61,711 bases of DNA from Sergeia podlipaevii (GCA_030849805.1 JASANZ010002171.1:1-61711), one strand, 5' to 3'; numbered from the stretch's first letter, positions 49,501 through 56,080 are shown. Notes: generated by a model from the letters alone, not told the origin. Made by a program: numbers and translations.

Positions 49501-51558
49501 GATCGCGACCCCAACGGGACCAAGTCTTTTGACATTACCATTAACGGACATCGAAAAGGAGCAGTTATTGTGGGCTGGAACGTTGAGGTCGCCTCGGCTG
49601 CTTCTGCAGCCGACAGCAGTAATGCGTGCGCCAACGAGAATGAGCCTCTGCCTTTCTGCGGGTACTACATTGAGCCAGCTTCCGGTAAGGTGACTGTGTG
49701 CCTTGGGCAGAAGAAGGGCGGCACACCGCTTCGTGTGAACGTGAAGAGCGGGGATGTCATTACGGTCACATGCTTCTACAAAGAGGAACGCATTTTTGTG
49801 ACATTGCGCCGCGGCAATGCGACTGAGCTCTCTACCAGCTTTACACTGACTGAAGTTGGCCCTATTACTCTTCCATTCTTCTATGTTCAGCACAAGGCTG
49901 ATGCGACGCTCAACACGGAGAAACTGTCATCCACCATGCGTGTTGTGGACATGGCTGACGTGTACACACGCTACCAAAGCGACCCTGACGCCGTTGATGG
50001 CGTTGAGCCTCGGTCATTTGACTTTTATGCAGAGCTCAATCTCTTTACTCAATCTGTGCTAGGCAGAGACAGGGTTGACCGACTCACCAGCAAAAGCGGT
50101 AGCAGCGACGATGGTGAAGATGCCGATGAAGTCACTGTGCTATCACACGAGATTGTAAGCTACACGAATTTGGTCAGCTTTATTGGGGCAGCGGCTTACG
50201 CGGAGAAGATATCAGTACGGCCACTTCAACCGTACATTCAGCGCTTGTCCGTTTTTGACTCGATTACGTCCGCCTTCTCTCCGCTAATTAACTTACAGCG
50301 CAAATCTGAACTGTTCGACATTTTCCGAGTTCTCAAAAATCTGTGCTCACGCGAGACTGAAGAGGCGATTCAGAATAACGCAATACGTCCATTTTTGAAG
50401 CGTCAAGGACGCAAGGTGCACGTGACGATTCACGCAATGCAAGCACAGCCGTCTGCATCTCTCGGGGCATTCCCGACGTTGATGCGGTCTGTCTTTGGTC
50501 AGTTGTACCTTCAGCTTCACCGTACCACAGCTGATACGTTTTACGATTCTCCCATTTTCACCGTGAAGCTCGCGGGGTTTGGGTCAGCAGATGCTGGTGG
50601 CCCGTACCGCGACGTGCTCTCCCAGCTAGCAACGGAAATCATGACAGCACACCCTAGCGACCAGTTTCAGCTGAACCCGCTTTTTATGCAGTGCGGTAAG
50701 GGCAGCGCGTCGGCGATTATGCCAAATCCGGCGTTACTCACAAGTAGTCAGGCACCGCTGATGCTCGAGTTCTTTGGCAAGCTGCTGGCATCGTTTTTTA
50801 TTACGATTGATGTGCTGGCAGTGGAGTTCCCGCCGCTGTTTTGGCGTCAGCTGCTGAGCGAGGGAGCAACCACCAAGGACCTGACAGCGCTTGACCCTGA
50901 CATAGTAACCCTACTAGCCCCGGAGTCGCTCATGGAGCGTACGGCGGAGGAACTGGAGGAGCGATTCCCTGGCATTGGTGAGCTCTGGATTGGCGCTATC
51001 GAAGATCATCCCAATCTTGCGCTTGATCGTGCACTACCACCGTCAACTGTGGAGGCTGCTCAGCTGCTTGCAGATCGCGTAGCGAGCAATGAGCTGAGTC
51101 GGTTTGCTGAGGCAATTGGCTACATCCAGCAGGGGTTTGACCAGGTACTCCCCCTTTCTACGCTTCAAGCTTTCAGGTGGCAGAAGGTGGAGTTGCTTAT
51201 TTGCGGCACACAGCGGCTTTCCTTTGAGGCGTTTCGTGATGAGTGTGATGTGCAGCTCTCTGAAGAGGATGGCGCAATGTTCATAAAGGTGTTACAAGCG
51301 ATGTCGGATGAAGACCGTACACTTCTTTTGCGCTTTACGACTGGGCAGTCGCGTCTGCCACTCAAGTCTCGAATCAAGGTACTTCACAGTGGAAGCACAG
51401 ACTCTCTCCCCACAAGCAGCACATGCTTTTTCACACTGCGCCTTCCCACATACACATCGATAGAAAAAATGAAGGAGCGCATTCTGTATGCATCTCGGCA
51501 GTGCAAGGCAATTGATGCAGACGGACAGGCACGGGAGACACTTATTCTCGATATTTAG
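31567..51558 (+). CDS. Giant HECT-type E3 ubiquitin ligase (6663 aa) with SPRY-like, ZZ, repeat and pseudokinase domains
   Basis: The frame opens at a GTG (31525); the first ATG is 31567. The protein is one uninterrupted frame of 6663 codons. Seen in order: a Ser-rich start; a concanavalin/LamG-like segment (about 540-680); SPRY-like segments (about 1840-1965, 2197-2332, 2594-2723, with further ones near 4435-4585 and 5989-6113); a ZZ-type zinc finger (about 2744-2778, HCSVCDAQL...LCDSCFKSW); two copies of a beta-rich domain starting SYNGIMFD (about 3309-3458 and 3674-3823); a Cys cluster near 3992 (CWQCGALWGSC); a kinase-like domain without catalytic residues (about 4689-4952); a third SYNGIMFD domain (about 4972-5123); and a C-terminal HECT domain (about 6330-6663) with catalytic Cys6620 in TSSTCFFTLRLP. 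HECT ligases form a thioester with ubiquitin at this Cys. SPRY plus HECT recalls HERC1-type giants; substrates are unknown. It is first in the plus array. Confidence 0.93.
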   Translation: MPINNQNASIPSSGSSTNSDEYSSSGDGNYGSDYSSDASTSHRTSPVRHQQQEEVNGRHGTNRRRRPPVRSAGTTPVTSSYQMPVYPLIYKFSEIYTKKNNLGDTNIGTMRNESERVDICNLKELVKYTPADLCARAWYLLPAKIKSGSFPLYDVLPSCPNLFEVTFVDTNDVCGFMCNVASEFLEAGKTPTSALLRSLLVSATVKDEVLKMKQSAVPLCSFEDADFDPHWETDANIDDLDLNESAECEDISMTDFNIALAVPLFEEKMSLYTLKSLHQLFNKCLQTFNSEVLRSWGVQHLMQVLLKQSEDEVERHDFDRRWVSAAIGLLYKMMFTTGSVDTMLALLRWSYRQSHQLASCQLAGVLPLVNVFETFNLRRVRVPLSSTGRKGQLISFPHVLSNGSIRVKGLCVVEEDGEQACILLTEKGVLKVSLKPPFNILCRDDFYIPDACHGAFVEDNFLAVIGDSGCSVDMLDTRTLTRERTLHALDTISDRFACYCGAGKFVNPYFLCGGILERQPFFNGSEVSGVVEPSVVLLPRTCDSLSMQFFVCPSVPHVTTNMTVISLTLGDKTWLLVRVILDPGTLTQRIIFEHGAEVVAEVEESISPTWALWSATLTSINDSASWTVYKNGAVQDAVSKTGSLLRSLAPLQPMLLSGSFSGFLSGVQVWSRAQNIGDMKISAIDGKNPNRSQFLLCSFRMDEGVGCCLHSSCTGMIWRAASFAWGRSPTRTLQKAQAEEKVFWKPSGNYHVVTNEFEIAIIDEHLTTWVDMSGKILEQNDTKLSPRDKHFYDTKSGRLFFVAQDHMGIRSISTNCPASSYIKDLPSMQAGEALSREMMEMINRDSSSSTASESNKRKEPLVPASMFGKYMTYKLNTAVLTGERIAVGRKKFFSLDQISAVSLRTIGRLLAICRELLERVEKKDFGEFEELLLCVVGRLLQRQVTLMERQCPDSVVTLVVDANTFLQSADITLFCLGDEVKQVFAELHQVVLSECVSHDYQLKLIIECKRMCDVKQLLVPQNVPPLVDCVIKKDMKKPFMTFLNKLKEECQSEAVALFSASKVQFDASAALLATVLSMLSQKEKPQWHLVAVALICSLCKAVMRLFEKHFTKNAERNENAPLLMQTCVGSVLFPVVHLLYEMEFDKTVVNDVLKVLNDIRNCLRPYRIEDSRASKAPVHFLETHSVVISPQHTAAFVTTLSLQHARTVRLEVNSTTAENPTASTEEPENSPQFLISFIDNELTRFSGVLAKGELTINSGGRLTVVYSGESDIAGVSVIVHADVEFMAETTNWVNDICVTLGKTIVKTSYKSLLSPTDKSECLSRDSFFRGGLSQDALQGAKIDYLEEDDESTAERATLIRYAENTNGEFATFWADVFKTVKLPFVDRLGCAVRWAACALVWHTRNPGAETTLEFDVGKAVEWFKQKAIFLLERIQQGKQGDLLERARFLLTSVIPRCRVEAQLLEMQHTEEPVTADPGTDRASRRHSRSVRSVDQRSRFGISRQRLTTDLSIIRRWGNTSAMRRTETVNIFSSALKEHSQPTAAQLLAFLTGGGESIADTTKAFLDRTSHAITHIFAYKLQEDLCRSRHDDHGILKDVIYAHLQYRRYLSECVHRDAPAAVVETIDGAAGTDADDSTAESGNAGTATVQRPISGGSRFGFSRHYTEHIRGCGLMRELELQRAGCSFVLVALRELLKELSLPPKVLPWAEAIGMCAVLCHPWDSVDMSILQPSDIFAFLYRLLSLSFTSRIRSQGERDAYFDSKGLLDLFHRCLITPNSLFLTTIEGVHIVDGEVQGLHVENVNVVCSARNHWKRAAQQHRGKRAHCDLYANYGLPCVVTEMPDVNYFEITLDLSVHDNPKVAMGVSSVALAPTEPVRTDDAVVFSVDGYVHFKSNSAIRFSDSWNVGDVIGCGVFAPSNSVFFTRNGEFLGVATQSTFTTFIPFVEVQGVNSLLKVIVNFGEEAPFAFDISTLHCSCRHHYITSTTVGDAALITADYLITMCYKNLSLAGEDVMVNQDAVSVLLEHAAGFLSTSVREFVSLLNGALAAESDAGQSEVRGSTVEPIVTMLARLLHCVGVIIECFRFDAVTARTHSTVLQLCCITLASAKDKSIKSRAAQCLSVLREVMREDYLVEATASLKHVIPAEEVVNQLVELARVRLLKEPENILPPPKWVGNTTVVRGNGTFFGSSPMPRKGTHMVGIRIARRNHQGQGIGTPLGGCYYLGLSHGQPQISNMESMLKRNDVFVLQDTDDKDQVAHLLLRRHCIPSNNYRRIYGNNEVVWVEFNADIGEITFYRENMSLIGLAFANIQRVDDLYPMVFLFNEDAWCEIVAPSSLKNESAEEWAENLRRSTATNALQQLHMVPYFSAAVSQMVHRAVTHLDRNLESCLVALAVLGGERSYLYCQHDSYGQVIVDSIAEISEKAVIYVANDEQRHLLSVPPQTLKPAFVQTPLYASGGPQADECALLLTDELQRSLYEASMITPLLEREQECRKLIEQEYTLSIEDVSSLDLVAILSQLQPRKAQRLTPNRSSTELLTTLQQSRSETLLRVPPTVIERQHSTISLFCPNPSIGVTTTRGCSIMRGNAIFSDQFTIAISIAQSQSTDLMYVGLTSSTSSSAERLDEIANWEDSWALCSYDSGKTNSVNCCVEPGMVFGGDVTIYGPRDVLLMSVSRSEGTVSFSCVRKHRTIDFGVLFDSIPPECVVRPFVACGPESVIVFSLADGHTFPARNTYPMSHFTSPCRDVAHCSVCDAQLSAPWYGGEDNVALCDSCFKSWQYPKDLFYVGRAPATAPEIPAYLISRYGPEKLVVNSYVEFEENVVPSWSSSKSVNAECNGASSISIHDECFMVTEPLSVYGNARVDVKLGYIAGVPGNPFSGLLSFTPLWRDGQQTRTSCIVPKESLFISSSVVLLGTKAVFSIKITDPTTTRTITSSGVFVGATNLSDAAYTVTRADLERLSSSNNIWGTWCDTKEKIAMDGTLFVLMDAVHGSIMVSSSLGGLYFSPFVITCSISAEDDQNLRFLLFSHDPCHIASVEGLASYSDAVEPSLSPIAIGLVPDSFNSPKESNFTDAIVLMDTIQRTETFARTPWRYTKHAEQSSCGTLIRVGDTVTIVQRSHDVLVFCQGVQIALVILNDQQARCRHRLMLYFSTSGLTATFVPPLYGRTHLGRVLRVYGPEVCVVECASDNWERECYAVRRKDIRFCALAASFFPSATIKEGLRVAYKIPGINLPKRGTIVSVAGTTVSVCDVDDDRSRTPLKLDHCFILDNEGSTITRQVLYALVTPPTNTIARVFEVGKSKYRTQTKGSYNGIMFDCRASDAVELISLSVLSQTTGRHRAEVFFRKGSHMNHEHDPRSWTQVFSGFVDMLSEQQFSVTFPAIHIESGSTFSLYINTSHNCGVGFFSEDSGFDGSVGDEFDNDGTITIYLGRKSGSSTAFGECSTYPRGFCGTVIYKQSKGSKPPLIEAGKEVASAQKTSPVILRGGVIGLTSRPLRTHMASSMRFTIEVLKSPIVVERVHISVLLQPCKGHPHGLSHCLLSMFYASLGDDENSRTEGMEEAITEDADLEWTWAWNSRVLLEGETTPVCVRGSDICLEKGRYVFIISVKNSMDEPNGNTASLLTTDDETYCKQNTLISVRGLFGEVYVEDDAPMVSGEQHTMTTGTYLNQNSSASYNGIMFDLRSKEDITLEEVYCISQTTQKHVTVRVFWKKDSMDGVENSPSQWTEVATSDLHLVDKQPFSAGELFLRMEAGQTYSIYINTSSNCGICFYSSSDGQVGEVGDEFENDGLLSVHVGLKSESSSPFFVIPRDARAFKGRLVYRTCSSSIVKSVNQAMFSCIRAYVVTRILVALTSYVDTGSRPTPGVAGRSSIFSYERLLHLASALATASSASITDLTDAENLLCALLKKSSQEEVRSGTVIVSLARGSHRGFSDIAKDDIALLADMFNPNGNTLVRLADVPTEDGTVMVRSEPDSAVFRASLQRLLPVTKCWQCGALWGSCASGTSDPVCPHAIPASEESRLASLVAHGIEKGYDVPLSTAQGVAEALLWNPGMNVESEMKQLIGRGRRQSEGAGHQLCGSLALDGCTHFSVPLRQLMVDDDDDDKNAFICPFVYSDILGANVSLYIKPRTRGVDVMFTTDVALRHRQPGSDNFIYFFALSLHCVCGSALSQTALTETRVLFVKSPNALPAVPLISAFNTSTFARLRTDDEVRLALKIDRITEPLATPVVAPACRQNWVWEDGTVEAQLNAESPVFLKDSFTEGAWPPGKPHFCSFVAISKGKEKTVFLEIHVVTHSNTRGPGLWSSAPRLKTSTRKPLTIASGELVTLGFSTEGEFFIFDADDVLRCRIPKEELGGATAELREMLNKIGFISVDQNEVTAHLGVPDDVGGSSFSSYTPELPFSKKSDGYDPVWVTYDPARVKVSKNQLTAKCCSDVGGQAVLGSPMPSSGISAFIVQLDRRDSPHGAPLGSGHFAGVAVSSFSQRAPHFRDLKSSLHPLWVVQDIQDGDSLPTQEQIPPLEREDTGRELYCCGTKLLFIVDRCAGTLSLARDNESPRIIFHDIPADVVLCPFVRLDHTTSAATLSRFAHNMIYSLVYHPSLERTASTQPMTPSLIRRFPFLAVLKLFPLLSHVVDALPPSRAAAMERCWNNLNVHDRYEYRVSKAVESLLELGGFARDMLHCAEGEKYDRLVGCDEVGRVVASLSVLPTQEVAVFAGCDSTSPAVHFRLPSSYEIVGHVAGTDMIRVLHVGCTGGAVERTLHLVYLDDPSMIVHSATDVLPHPFCICLRELLSPITNVQACGVVFDGWFDCSLAAPSTGSYSARDEKKIATAIVCALEHWHLHGTPHRHIMPENVFLRLVDGAVVGCGLWNGHFLPRGSNYASPGLKTTGMRDFKGDRWSCARLLRDMPTLLAADREVASFVQMLEERDVELSELLHESVAFQDIPENGEEGPSFTLTTGSRFREGSGSGSYNGIMFDVIAKSTTVQITSLHFVPDTNCVATVSLFSRKGSFMGSETNSAAWTKVVEREMVLSANVETLFDGFLPITISAGSRSGLFLHTTSGSGVLFYSETEGVSAGMGRIEEENNDIGITVGKKCESNQPFMAIQNQMRLIKGSITYTLIMRSSGPRSGLIYTYEGGSEGGPRKSDPDTSPVPVFVDGRGRGLHIRARHHESLSLVLLTPGVFEWLESTKVFPSCFADNDVEMKRLEEFMQAERLMSTRRRVRARHLLDTTVAGCNAPGRLRSLWFKQPGDMQTAVCYPLLCSEAPLFVSEPLPESCTLSISPTRSSRVCAFLVRCSDAEAEDCAVVMKKVENSRTLLHGQRKTTVYVDGRRHCFYTSALNTVVPVVGPDSHLPLRAVLCLSKGAGANAELREMRVHIHSREIDEDGNVDGAESIDRNLALLPCLTLANGTNATSPLSVVDDVVVSADRSTGALRLESVRGISSSVTITSISSDLQAQPLRVMVKGTGNRNDNVTVEMPQDSRNCHLMVRLLRFNKLRVVPKCILLVQSSSLEVDRHTVTQVLYSPSSKCVVSMPRLVPTEVHEVTLRIVCPLCRPPHIVLEHPSTSTKSIVLPYIVPAGFADLCETALGMHEVFVRLHVDLQQGKILVFSSDGSFCNQLLGKTCSTDLQLTFTLRSPASSVEVVEWLRSEPRSSLTLSAKQVQSIARNMTNGCLSANVSQTVGTITRHSARYSSTQIRDQGLTAAKQMEALIVNYARLLLERALVTQDAARQAAQSDLHHLLSFTSMRTHPLVSSILEGELRLNSLNLFAQSCVYLSLPLLTQSTAGVDTSINVIASAMRNDTIMTLLASAAGSSLVLLLLRTATIFSRSTRHLALLCVQRLLSNKQVSLPPHDMLCRHLDPLLRMMSGLCRRDKMSSAVVQIGVTLVADLAHRYRHSHLAHLAAPGVLSDIPFHIIVCARAMIDAITHEPPLPLPAAMIADKPTLHRITCEVMEKPITIQGTTAAYGVFTETDRDPNGTKSFDITINGHRKGAVIVGWNVEVASAASAADSSNACANENEPLPFCGYYIEPASGKVTVCLGQKKGGTPLRVNVKSGDVITVTCFYKEERIFVTLRRGNATELSTSFTLTEVGPITLPFFYVQHKADATLNTEKLSSTMRVVDMADVYTRYQSDPDAVDGVEPRSFDFYAELNLFTQSVLGRDRVDRLTSKSGSSDDGEDADEVTVLSHEIVSYTNLVSFIGAAAYAEKISVRPLQPYIQRLSVFDSITSAFSPLINLQRKSELFDIFRVLKNLCSRETEEAIQNNAIRPFLKRQGRKVHVTIHAMQAQPSASLGAFPTLMRSVFGQLYLQLHRTTADTFYDSPIFTVKLAGFGSADAGGPYRDVLSQLATEIMTAHPSDQFQLNPLFMQCGKGSASAIMPNPALLTSSQAPLMLEFFGKLLASFFITIDVLAVEFPPLFWRQLLSEGATTKDLTALDPDIVTLLAPESLMERTAEELEERFPGIGELWIGAIEDHPNLALDRALPPSTVEAAQLLADRVASNELSRFAEAIGYIQQGFDQVLPLSTLQAFRWQKVELLICGTQRLSFEAFRDECDVQLSEEDGAMFIKVLQAMSDEDRTLLLRFTTGQSRLPLKSRIKVLHSGSTDSLPTSSTCFFTLRLPTYTSIEKMKERILYASRQCKAIDADGQARETLILDI

Positions 51559-51982
51559 AAACTATACTCTTTCAGTTATCTTATTTTTTTTTTCATTCTG
51601 ATTATTTTTGTTCTAGTATTGTCCTTTTGTAGGAGTTATGAGAAAGTAGTTACAACAGCTACATATATGGACTAATATAACATGCTATCTTGCTTTGGCG
51701 ATATCTACTATTTTTTGTTCACTACCTTTTAAGTCTTTTTTTTTTTGCTTGATATCTCTACGTTTGCTCTTTGCGTTTTGCGTGCTTTATTGGATGTCTT
51801 TTCTTCTTCATATGTTTGTCGACGCTTGAAAAGAAATATTTCTAAAGAATTCCTATCTGTTGTGAACTACCTCTTTTTTCTTGCTTTGTTTTCTTTTAAG
51901 TGTTGAAGCTGTTACCACTCTCTCAGAGCTACCAGTCGCACCTACACATTTCTTTCCCTTCTTTCTCTCAATCCAATTGAAG
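51559..51982. other. Intergenic spacer, 0.42 kb
   Basis: T-rich on the plus strand, as expected for the 3' flank of the ligase gene and the leader of the thioesterase gene. No gene seen. Confidence 0.5.
51899..51900 (+). promoter_or_regulatory. Spliced-leader acceptor AG for the thioesterase gene
   Basis: CTCTTTTTTCTTGCTTTG followed by TTTTCTTTTAAG: a strong tract with the first AG at its end, about 82 nt before the ATG at 51983. It lies downstream of the TTG that opens the frame and so excludes the longer start. Confidence 0.65.
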
Positions 51983-52852
51983 ATGTTTGGTCCACCAGTT
52001 GATGGAATGACTAACTCTCAGATGAAAGAGGAAATGCGGACGCTGTACGCAATTACCGATTTCAAAGACTGCCTCGAGCCGGCGGATCTTCAGAAGAAGC
52101 TATCCGCTGTGCGGGATACTGTTCCTATCACGTACGGCATGCGCTATGGCCCACTTATCCAATATCGTGATGAGCGCAGCAACGAGCCTCTGACGGGCAT
52201 TGTGACGCTGTCACATGGGTTGGGTGACAGCGCTGAAGGCTGGAGTGATGTTGGGGCTGAGCTCGCGCGACGCCTTCCGTACATATTGTTTCTTCTCCCC
52301 ACTGCACCAAACAGGCCTGTGACAATAAATGGCGGCATGCCGATGCCTGCGTGGTACGACATTATGGGAATGATTTCAGAGGGCTTGAAGAGTGGAAGAC
52401 AGGATAGCACTGGTGTCCGTCAGTCTTGCGACTACTTGCGGAGCCTAGCGCACGTAGCGGCGAAGCAGCACAACATCGCGCCTACACGCGTGGTATACGC
52501 GGGGTTCTCTCAAGGAGCCGCCGTCTCACTCGCTACGGGTCTCACCGCTCATGTCGCACCAGCCGGCATTGCATGCATGTCAGGATACCTCGCTGCTATG
52601 AGCGATGTTCTTCCACGCATCTCAAACAAGGAGTCTCCGATCGCTATGTTTCACGGAATTGAGGACCCTGTGGTGCCCTTTGGTGCGGCGAAGGAAACAC
52701 AAAAAGTCCTTCAAACCGAAGGCGGCATTACGGCGCCAATTGAATTTCACGAATATCACATGCAGCACTCCGCTGTACCCAAGGAAATTAATGACCTGGA
52801 GGCTTTTATTCGCCGCGTTCTTCCGAAGGGCGTCTCATCTAGTGGTCTCTGA
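51983..52852 (+). CDS. Acyl-protein thioesterase / lysophospholipase-like serine hydrolase
   Basis: A 289-residue alpha/beta hydrolase of the phospholipase/carboxylesterase (LYPLA/APT) family. The first ATG is 51983. Family landmarks: VTLSHGLGDSAEGW (oxyanion strand), LFLLPTAPNRPVTINGG followed by MPAWYDI, the nucleophile elbow AGFSQGAAVSLATGL with Ser176, Asp228 in GIEDPVVPF and His262 in MQHSAVPKE. The triad is complete. It is somewhat longer than human APT1 (230), through an N-terminal extension of about 50 residues with no signal peptide. These enzymes remove palmitate from cytosolic proteins or hydrolyse lysophospholipids; which applies here is not decided by the sequence. Confidence 0.94.
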   Translation: MFGPPVDGMTNSQMKEEMRTLYAITDFKDCLEPADLQKKLSAVRDTVPITYGMRYGPLIQYRDERSNEPLTGIVTLSHGLGDSAEGWSDVGAELARRLPYILFLLPTAPNRPVTINGGMPMPAWYDIMGMISEGLKSGRQDSTGVRQSCDYLRSLAHVAAKQHNIAPTRVVYAGFSQGAAVSLATGLTAHVAPAGIACMSGYLAAMSDVLPRISNKESPIAMFHGIEDPVVPFGAAKETQKVLQTEGGITAPIEFHEYHMQHSAVPKEINDLEAFIRRVLPKGVSSSGL

Positions 52853-53357
52853 TGTAGGGAGGGGAAGCGATCACGTGTGAGCATTTTCTTTTCTTGCTCT
52901 TCTTTTTCCGCATATCGCTGTCTCCAGAGTAAAAAAATATATCTATAAGCAATCTCAGTATATCTGACATTAAATTTTTGACTAGCGTGCGCGTACAAGT
53001 AATGTATATTTTCTTCTAGCATCGTGTACGTTTGATCACCATATTGCCTACTTTCGTGTTATCAAGTTAAAAGCTTGTTGCGCCGCTGCAATTTTTATTT
53101 CTATTATGACGGAAGATGTCTTTCTCTCATTTACATCATTGCAATGGAGCATTCCCCCACTTGACAACCATTCTCTGGTTCTTTTTCATTTATCTTAAAG
53201 TAAGTAGTGTTTGCTCATTGGACTCATAAAGAGTTTGGTAGAGAATATCAGCAAGGACATTAGCAATTCAAGAGCAAGCTGTGCTTGCTATCAACAGAGA
53301 AAGGCACGTAAGCCATACAACAAGTTTAAGGACGAAGCAGTACGAGGATATTAACTG
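52853..53357. other. Intergenic spacer, 0.5 kb
   Basis: AT-rich 3' flank of the thioesterase gene and leader of the transporter gene. Nothing else seen. Confidence 0.5.
53199..53200 (+). promoter_or_regulatory. Candidate spliced-leader acceptor AG for the folate/biopterin transporter
   Basis: TTCTCTGGTTCTTTTTCATT followed by TATCTTAAAG ends in the first AG after the tract, about 157 nt before the ATG at 53358. Confidence 0.5.
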
Positions 53358-55481
53358 ATGAGTGAGATTCCGCACAATCGCGAGGATGACACCACAGAGA
53401 AGAAGGACGAGTACACGGATCGTCTTCGTGTCAACTTGATCACAATTGATCCTGTGAATTGTGACGAAGACGCCAATCTTACGAGGACAGAGATTGAGAA
53501 TGATGGGGACTTTCCCGCGAAGCTGTCTGACCATCCTGACGCGGCAGCCATGTTTCAAATGTGCCCCTGGGTGCGCCGCGTCCCCATTTTTGGTGCATGC
53601 TGCCAGAATTATGGCCCCAAGTGTACCTTGTCCATTGGCATTGTGTACTTTTTATCGAAGGGTATGGCAAACAACTTGATGAGCTTTGCGCGTTACAGAA
53701 TGTTTACCCATCGTTTTGGAATTGATGCTACACGCTATCAGCGGCTCGCTGGCATTGCGAGCATGGGCATGTCAATAAAGCCCCTAATTGCTATTCTATC
53801 TGACACTTTTGCAATTTTTGGATACACCAAGCGCTGGTATTGCGCCGCATGCTGCATTATAGGTGGCGTTTTTCTACTTGGCTTTGGACTTTTGCCTCCT
53901 AACCCTTCAAGTGCCGATATTGCCGCCGGCTTCATGTTTCTTGCCAGCTTTTGTATTGCCAACGTGGATATTCTGTCTGAGGGTCACTACAGTCGCCAAA
54001 TGCGGCAACGTCCCCAAGCCGGCCCCTCGCTTGTAAGTTGGGTTTACTGGTTTATTCTTACTGGGACAGTCGTATCGTCTACAATTCAGGGCCCACTCTC
54101 GGACAGGGATATTCCCCAGGTTGGCCTTATCATCGCTGCCACACTTCAGGGCATTGCAGTTGTTTTCTTTGTTTTCAACTGGTACGGGGAGAAGCTGAAC
54201 AGTGAGGACCGTGCGCTTGATCTGCACAAGGAGTTCTTGATGCGAAAAGAGGAGGCCAATCAACGTGCTGCTGGAGCACTTGGAGCGTCGTCTTTGAAAG
54301 GCGGAATTCAAAAGCAAGACACCATTCAAGGAAATGACGTCGAGTCCACCCATCACGACTTTTACGGCTATATGGGAAGTGTTGCTGCTGAGCCACAAGA
54401 TTACGAGCTGTACTGCAATGATGATGACAACATCACTGCTGCTGGCGCGCCAGCAGTACCCGCAACCGCGGTTGATATGGACTGGGAGATGGAGCTGCCA
54501 GCGATTCAACGGCTTTGCTGCGGAGCTGTGGAGATCAATAAGGAGGTTGTGAGGCGTAACTGGAGAATCTTGGCATACAGCGTATTGATTACATGCGCTG
54601 TCGTTACGATGATGTGTGTGACAGTTCTTGGCACCAAGTGGCAACTCCTTTACGCGTCCATTTCAGTTGTTGTGGTGTGCATCGCGTTCTCGTTTATGGC
54701 ACTCCCACGCGTTATTGCTAAATGCACCTCTTTTTTCTTTTGTTACGCTCTCTTGTATCTGCAGTTACCAGGTGTACTGGACTCGTTTTACATGGCTACC
54801 TCCGAGTGTCTTCCTAACGGACCTCATTTCTCAAACACATTTTACGTCACTATCTCCGCAGTGCTGGGAAATGTCGCTGGTATTTTCGCAGTTGCCGCAT
54901 TTCCGTACGTCTTTGCCAAGCAGAGCTTCCGCCTCACGATCTCCTTGACCATGTTTGTGCAGGTGCTTGCGTCACTGTTTGACCTCATTATTGTGGAGCG
55001 TTGGAATTTGTACGTTGGCATCCCTGACCATGCCATGTATGTCCTTGGCGACGCCATTGTGTATCAGGTGTGCCACTATCTTGCATACATGCCAACAGTG
55101 ATTCTTCTCTCGCGCGTGTGCCCGCGTGGATCGGAAACGATGGTGTACGCAGTAGTGGCCGGATTTGGGAATCTTGGAGGCTCCATCTCTGGAACTATTG
55201 GCTCATTACTTATTGAGTTTGTGTGGCCTGTCATTTCGACTCCGCCATGCAATTTTGGCAATCTCCGCTACTTGTTGATTGTGGGCCACATCTGCACACC
55301 TCTCTTAATCATTCCGTTGGCCTTTGTGCTGCTTCCCAATGCTCGCATTTGCGATGATCTTGATGTTCATGGAAAAGTGAAACCTAAAGCCGCCGCAACG
55401 TCAAGTAGTTTGCCAATACCACCTCACACTAATGATGCTAACGGTGCCTGCAGCGCCGAGCCAGTAACAACTTATCATTGA
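53358..55481 (+). CDS. Folate/biopterin transporter (FBT/BT1 family)
   Basis: A 707-residue polytopic membrane protein starting at ATG 53358. After a charged cytosolic N-terminus of about 75 residues comes the FBT signature region: YGPKCTLSIGIVYFLSKGMA, NLMSFARYRMF and GMSIKPLIAILSDTFAIFGY, followed by KRWYCAACCIIGG. Roughly twelve hydrophobic segments can be counted, split by a long acidic hydrophilic loop (about residues 275-400). Trypanosomatids are pteridine auxotrophs and take up folate and biopterin with this family, which is expanded in many genomes. PTVILLSRVCPRGSETMVYAVVAGFGN near the C-terminal third matches the conserved late motif. The specific substrate (folate, biopterin or S-adenosylmethionine) cannot be set from sequence. 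Confidence 0.93.
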   Translation: MSEIPHNREDDTTEKKDEYTDRLRVNLITIDPVNCDEDANLTRTEIENDGDFPAKLSDHPDAAAMFQMCPWVRRVPIFGACCQNYGPKCTLSIGIVYFLSKGMANNLMSFARYRMFTHRFGIDATRYQRLAGIASMGMSIKPLIAILSDTFAIFGYTKRWYCAACCIIGGVFLLGFGLLPPNPSSADIAAGFMFLASFCIANVDILSEGHYSRQMRQRPQAGPSLVSWVYWFILTGTVVSSTIQGPLSDRDIPQVGLIIAATLQGIAVVFFVFNWYGEKLNSEDRALDLHKEFLMRKEEANQRAAGALGASSLKGGIQKQDTIQGNDVESTHHDFYGYMGSVAAEPQDYELYCNDDDNITAAGAPAVPATAVDMDWEMELPAIQRLCCGAVEINKEVVRRNWRILAYSVLITCAVVTMMCVTVLGTKWQLLYASISVVVVCIAFSFMALPRVIAKCTSFFFCYALLYLQLPGVLDSFYMATSECLPNGPHFSNTFYVTISAVLGNVAGIFAVAAFPYVFAKQSFRLTISLTMFVQVLASLFDLIIVERWNLYVGIPDHAMYVLGDAIVYQVCHYLAYMPTVILLSRVCPRGSETMVYAVVAGFGNLGGSISGTIGSLLIEFVWPVISTPPCNFGNLRYLLIVGHICTPLLIIPLAFVLLPNARICDDLDVHGKVKPKAAATSSSLPIPPHTNDANGACSAEPVTTYH

Positions 55482-56078
55482 ATGCTTTTTTTTTTCTATA
55501 TATCGCTTGCCAGGAACTAAGCACAATAGCAGTAAATTATAGTTTTTGAATCTATAGAGAATACCTTCTTTGTTTTCACTATTTAAAATGCTGGGCACAG
55601 TAGCCAGTAGTGTGCACGCGTTGTACATGTTATGATGCATATAATCACTGTAGAGGAGGTATCTTATTGCCTGTTGCTTACATATGCGGGAATGAGTAAA
55701 CTTATATATTTAAAGAAAATATATCTTGGGGTTTACTGGGAACTAATCCTTTTTGTTTGTTGTATTTTCTATTCTTTTTATTTTTGCTAAGCAATTACGA
55801 GTAGTTCTTGCGTTTCGTCAGTTCACGTGAAGTATCCGTTGTATATTTTCTCACCTTCACAATTCTTTTTTTTTTGTGTCTATTTTTTTCCAAATCTCCT
55901 TTTTGTCAATAACATGCGGTATTCCTTTTGCCATCTACAACTCATGTTTGTGTGGAATAAAGAAATTAATTTTTTTTTTTTAAATGGAAACGCCGCAAGG
56001 CTCTCTCCAACGTATTGCAGCCGTTATTGTTCAGTGATTATCTTCCTCCCTTTCCGTACTTTTTCTACCTTCTTTTGC

Positions 56079-56080
56079 AG
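56079..56080 (+). promoter_or_regulatory. Orphan strong splice-acceptor-like site
   Basis: CTTTTTCTACCTTCTTTTGCAG is as good as any acceptor in the window, yet only the small frame at 56175 follows. An upstream ATG with a five-codon frame (near 56106) lies between. Confidence 0.35.
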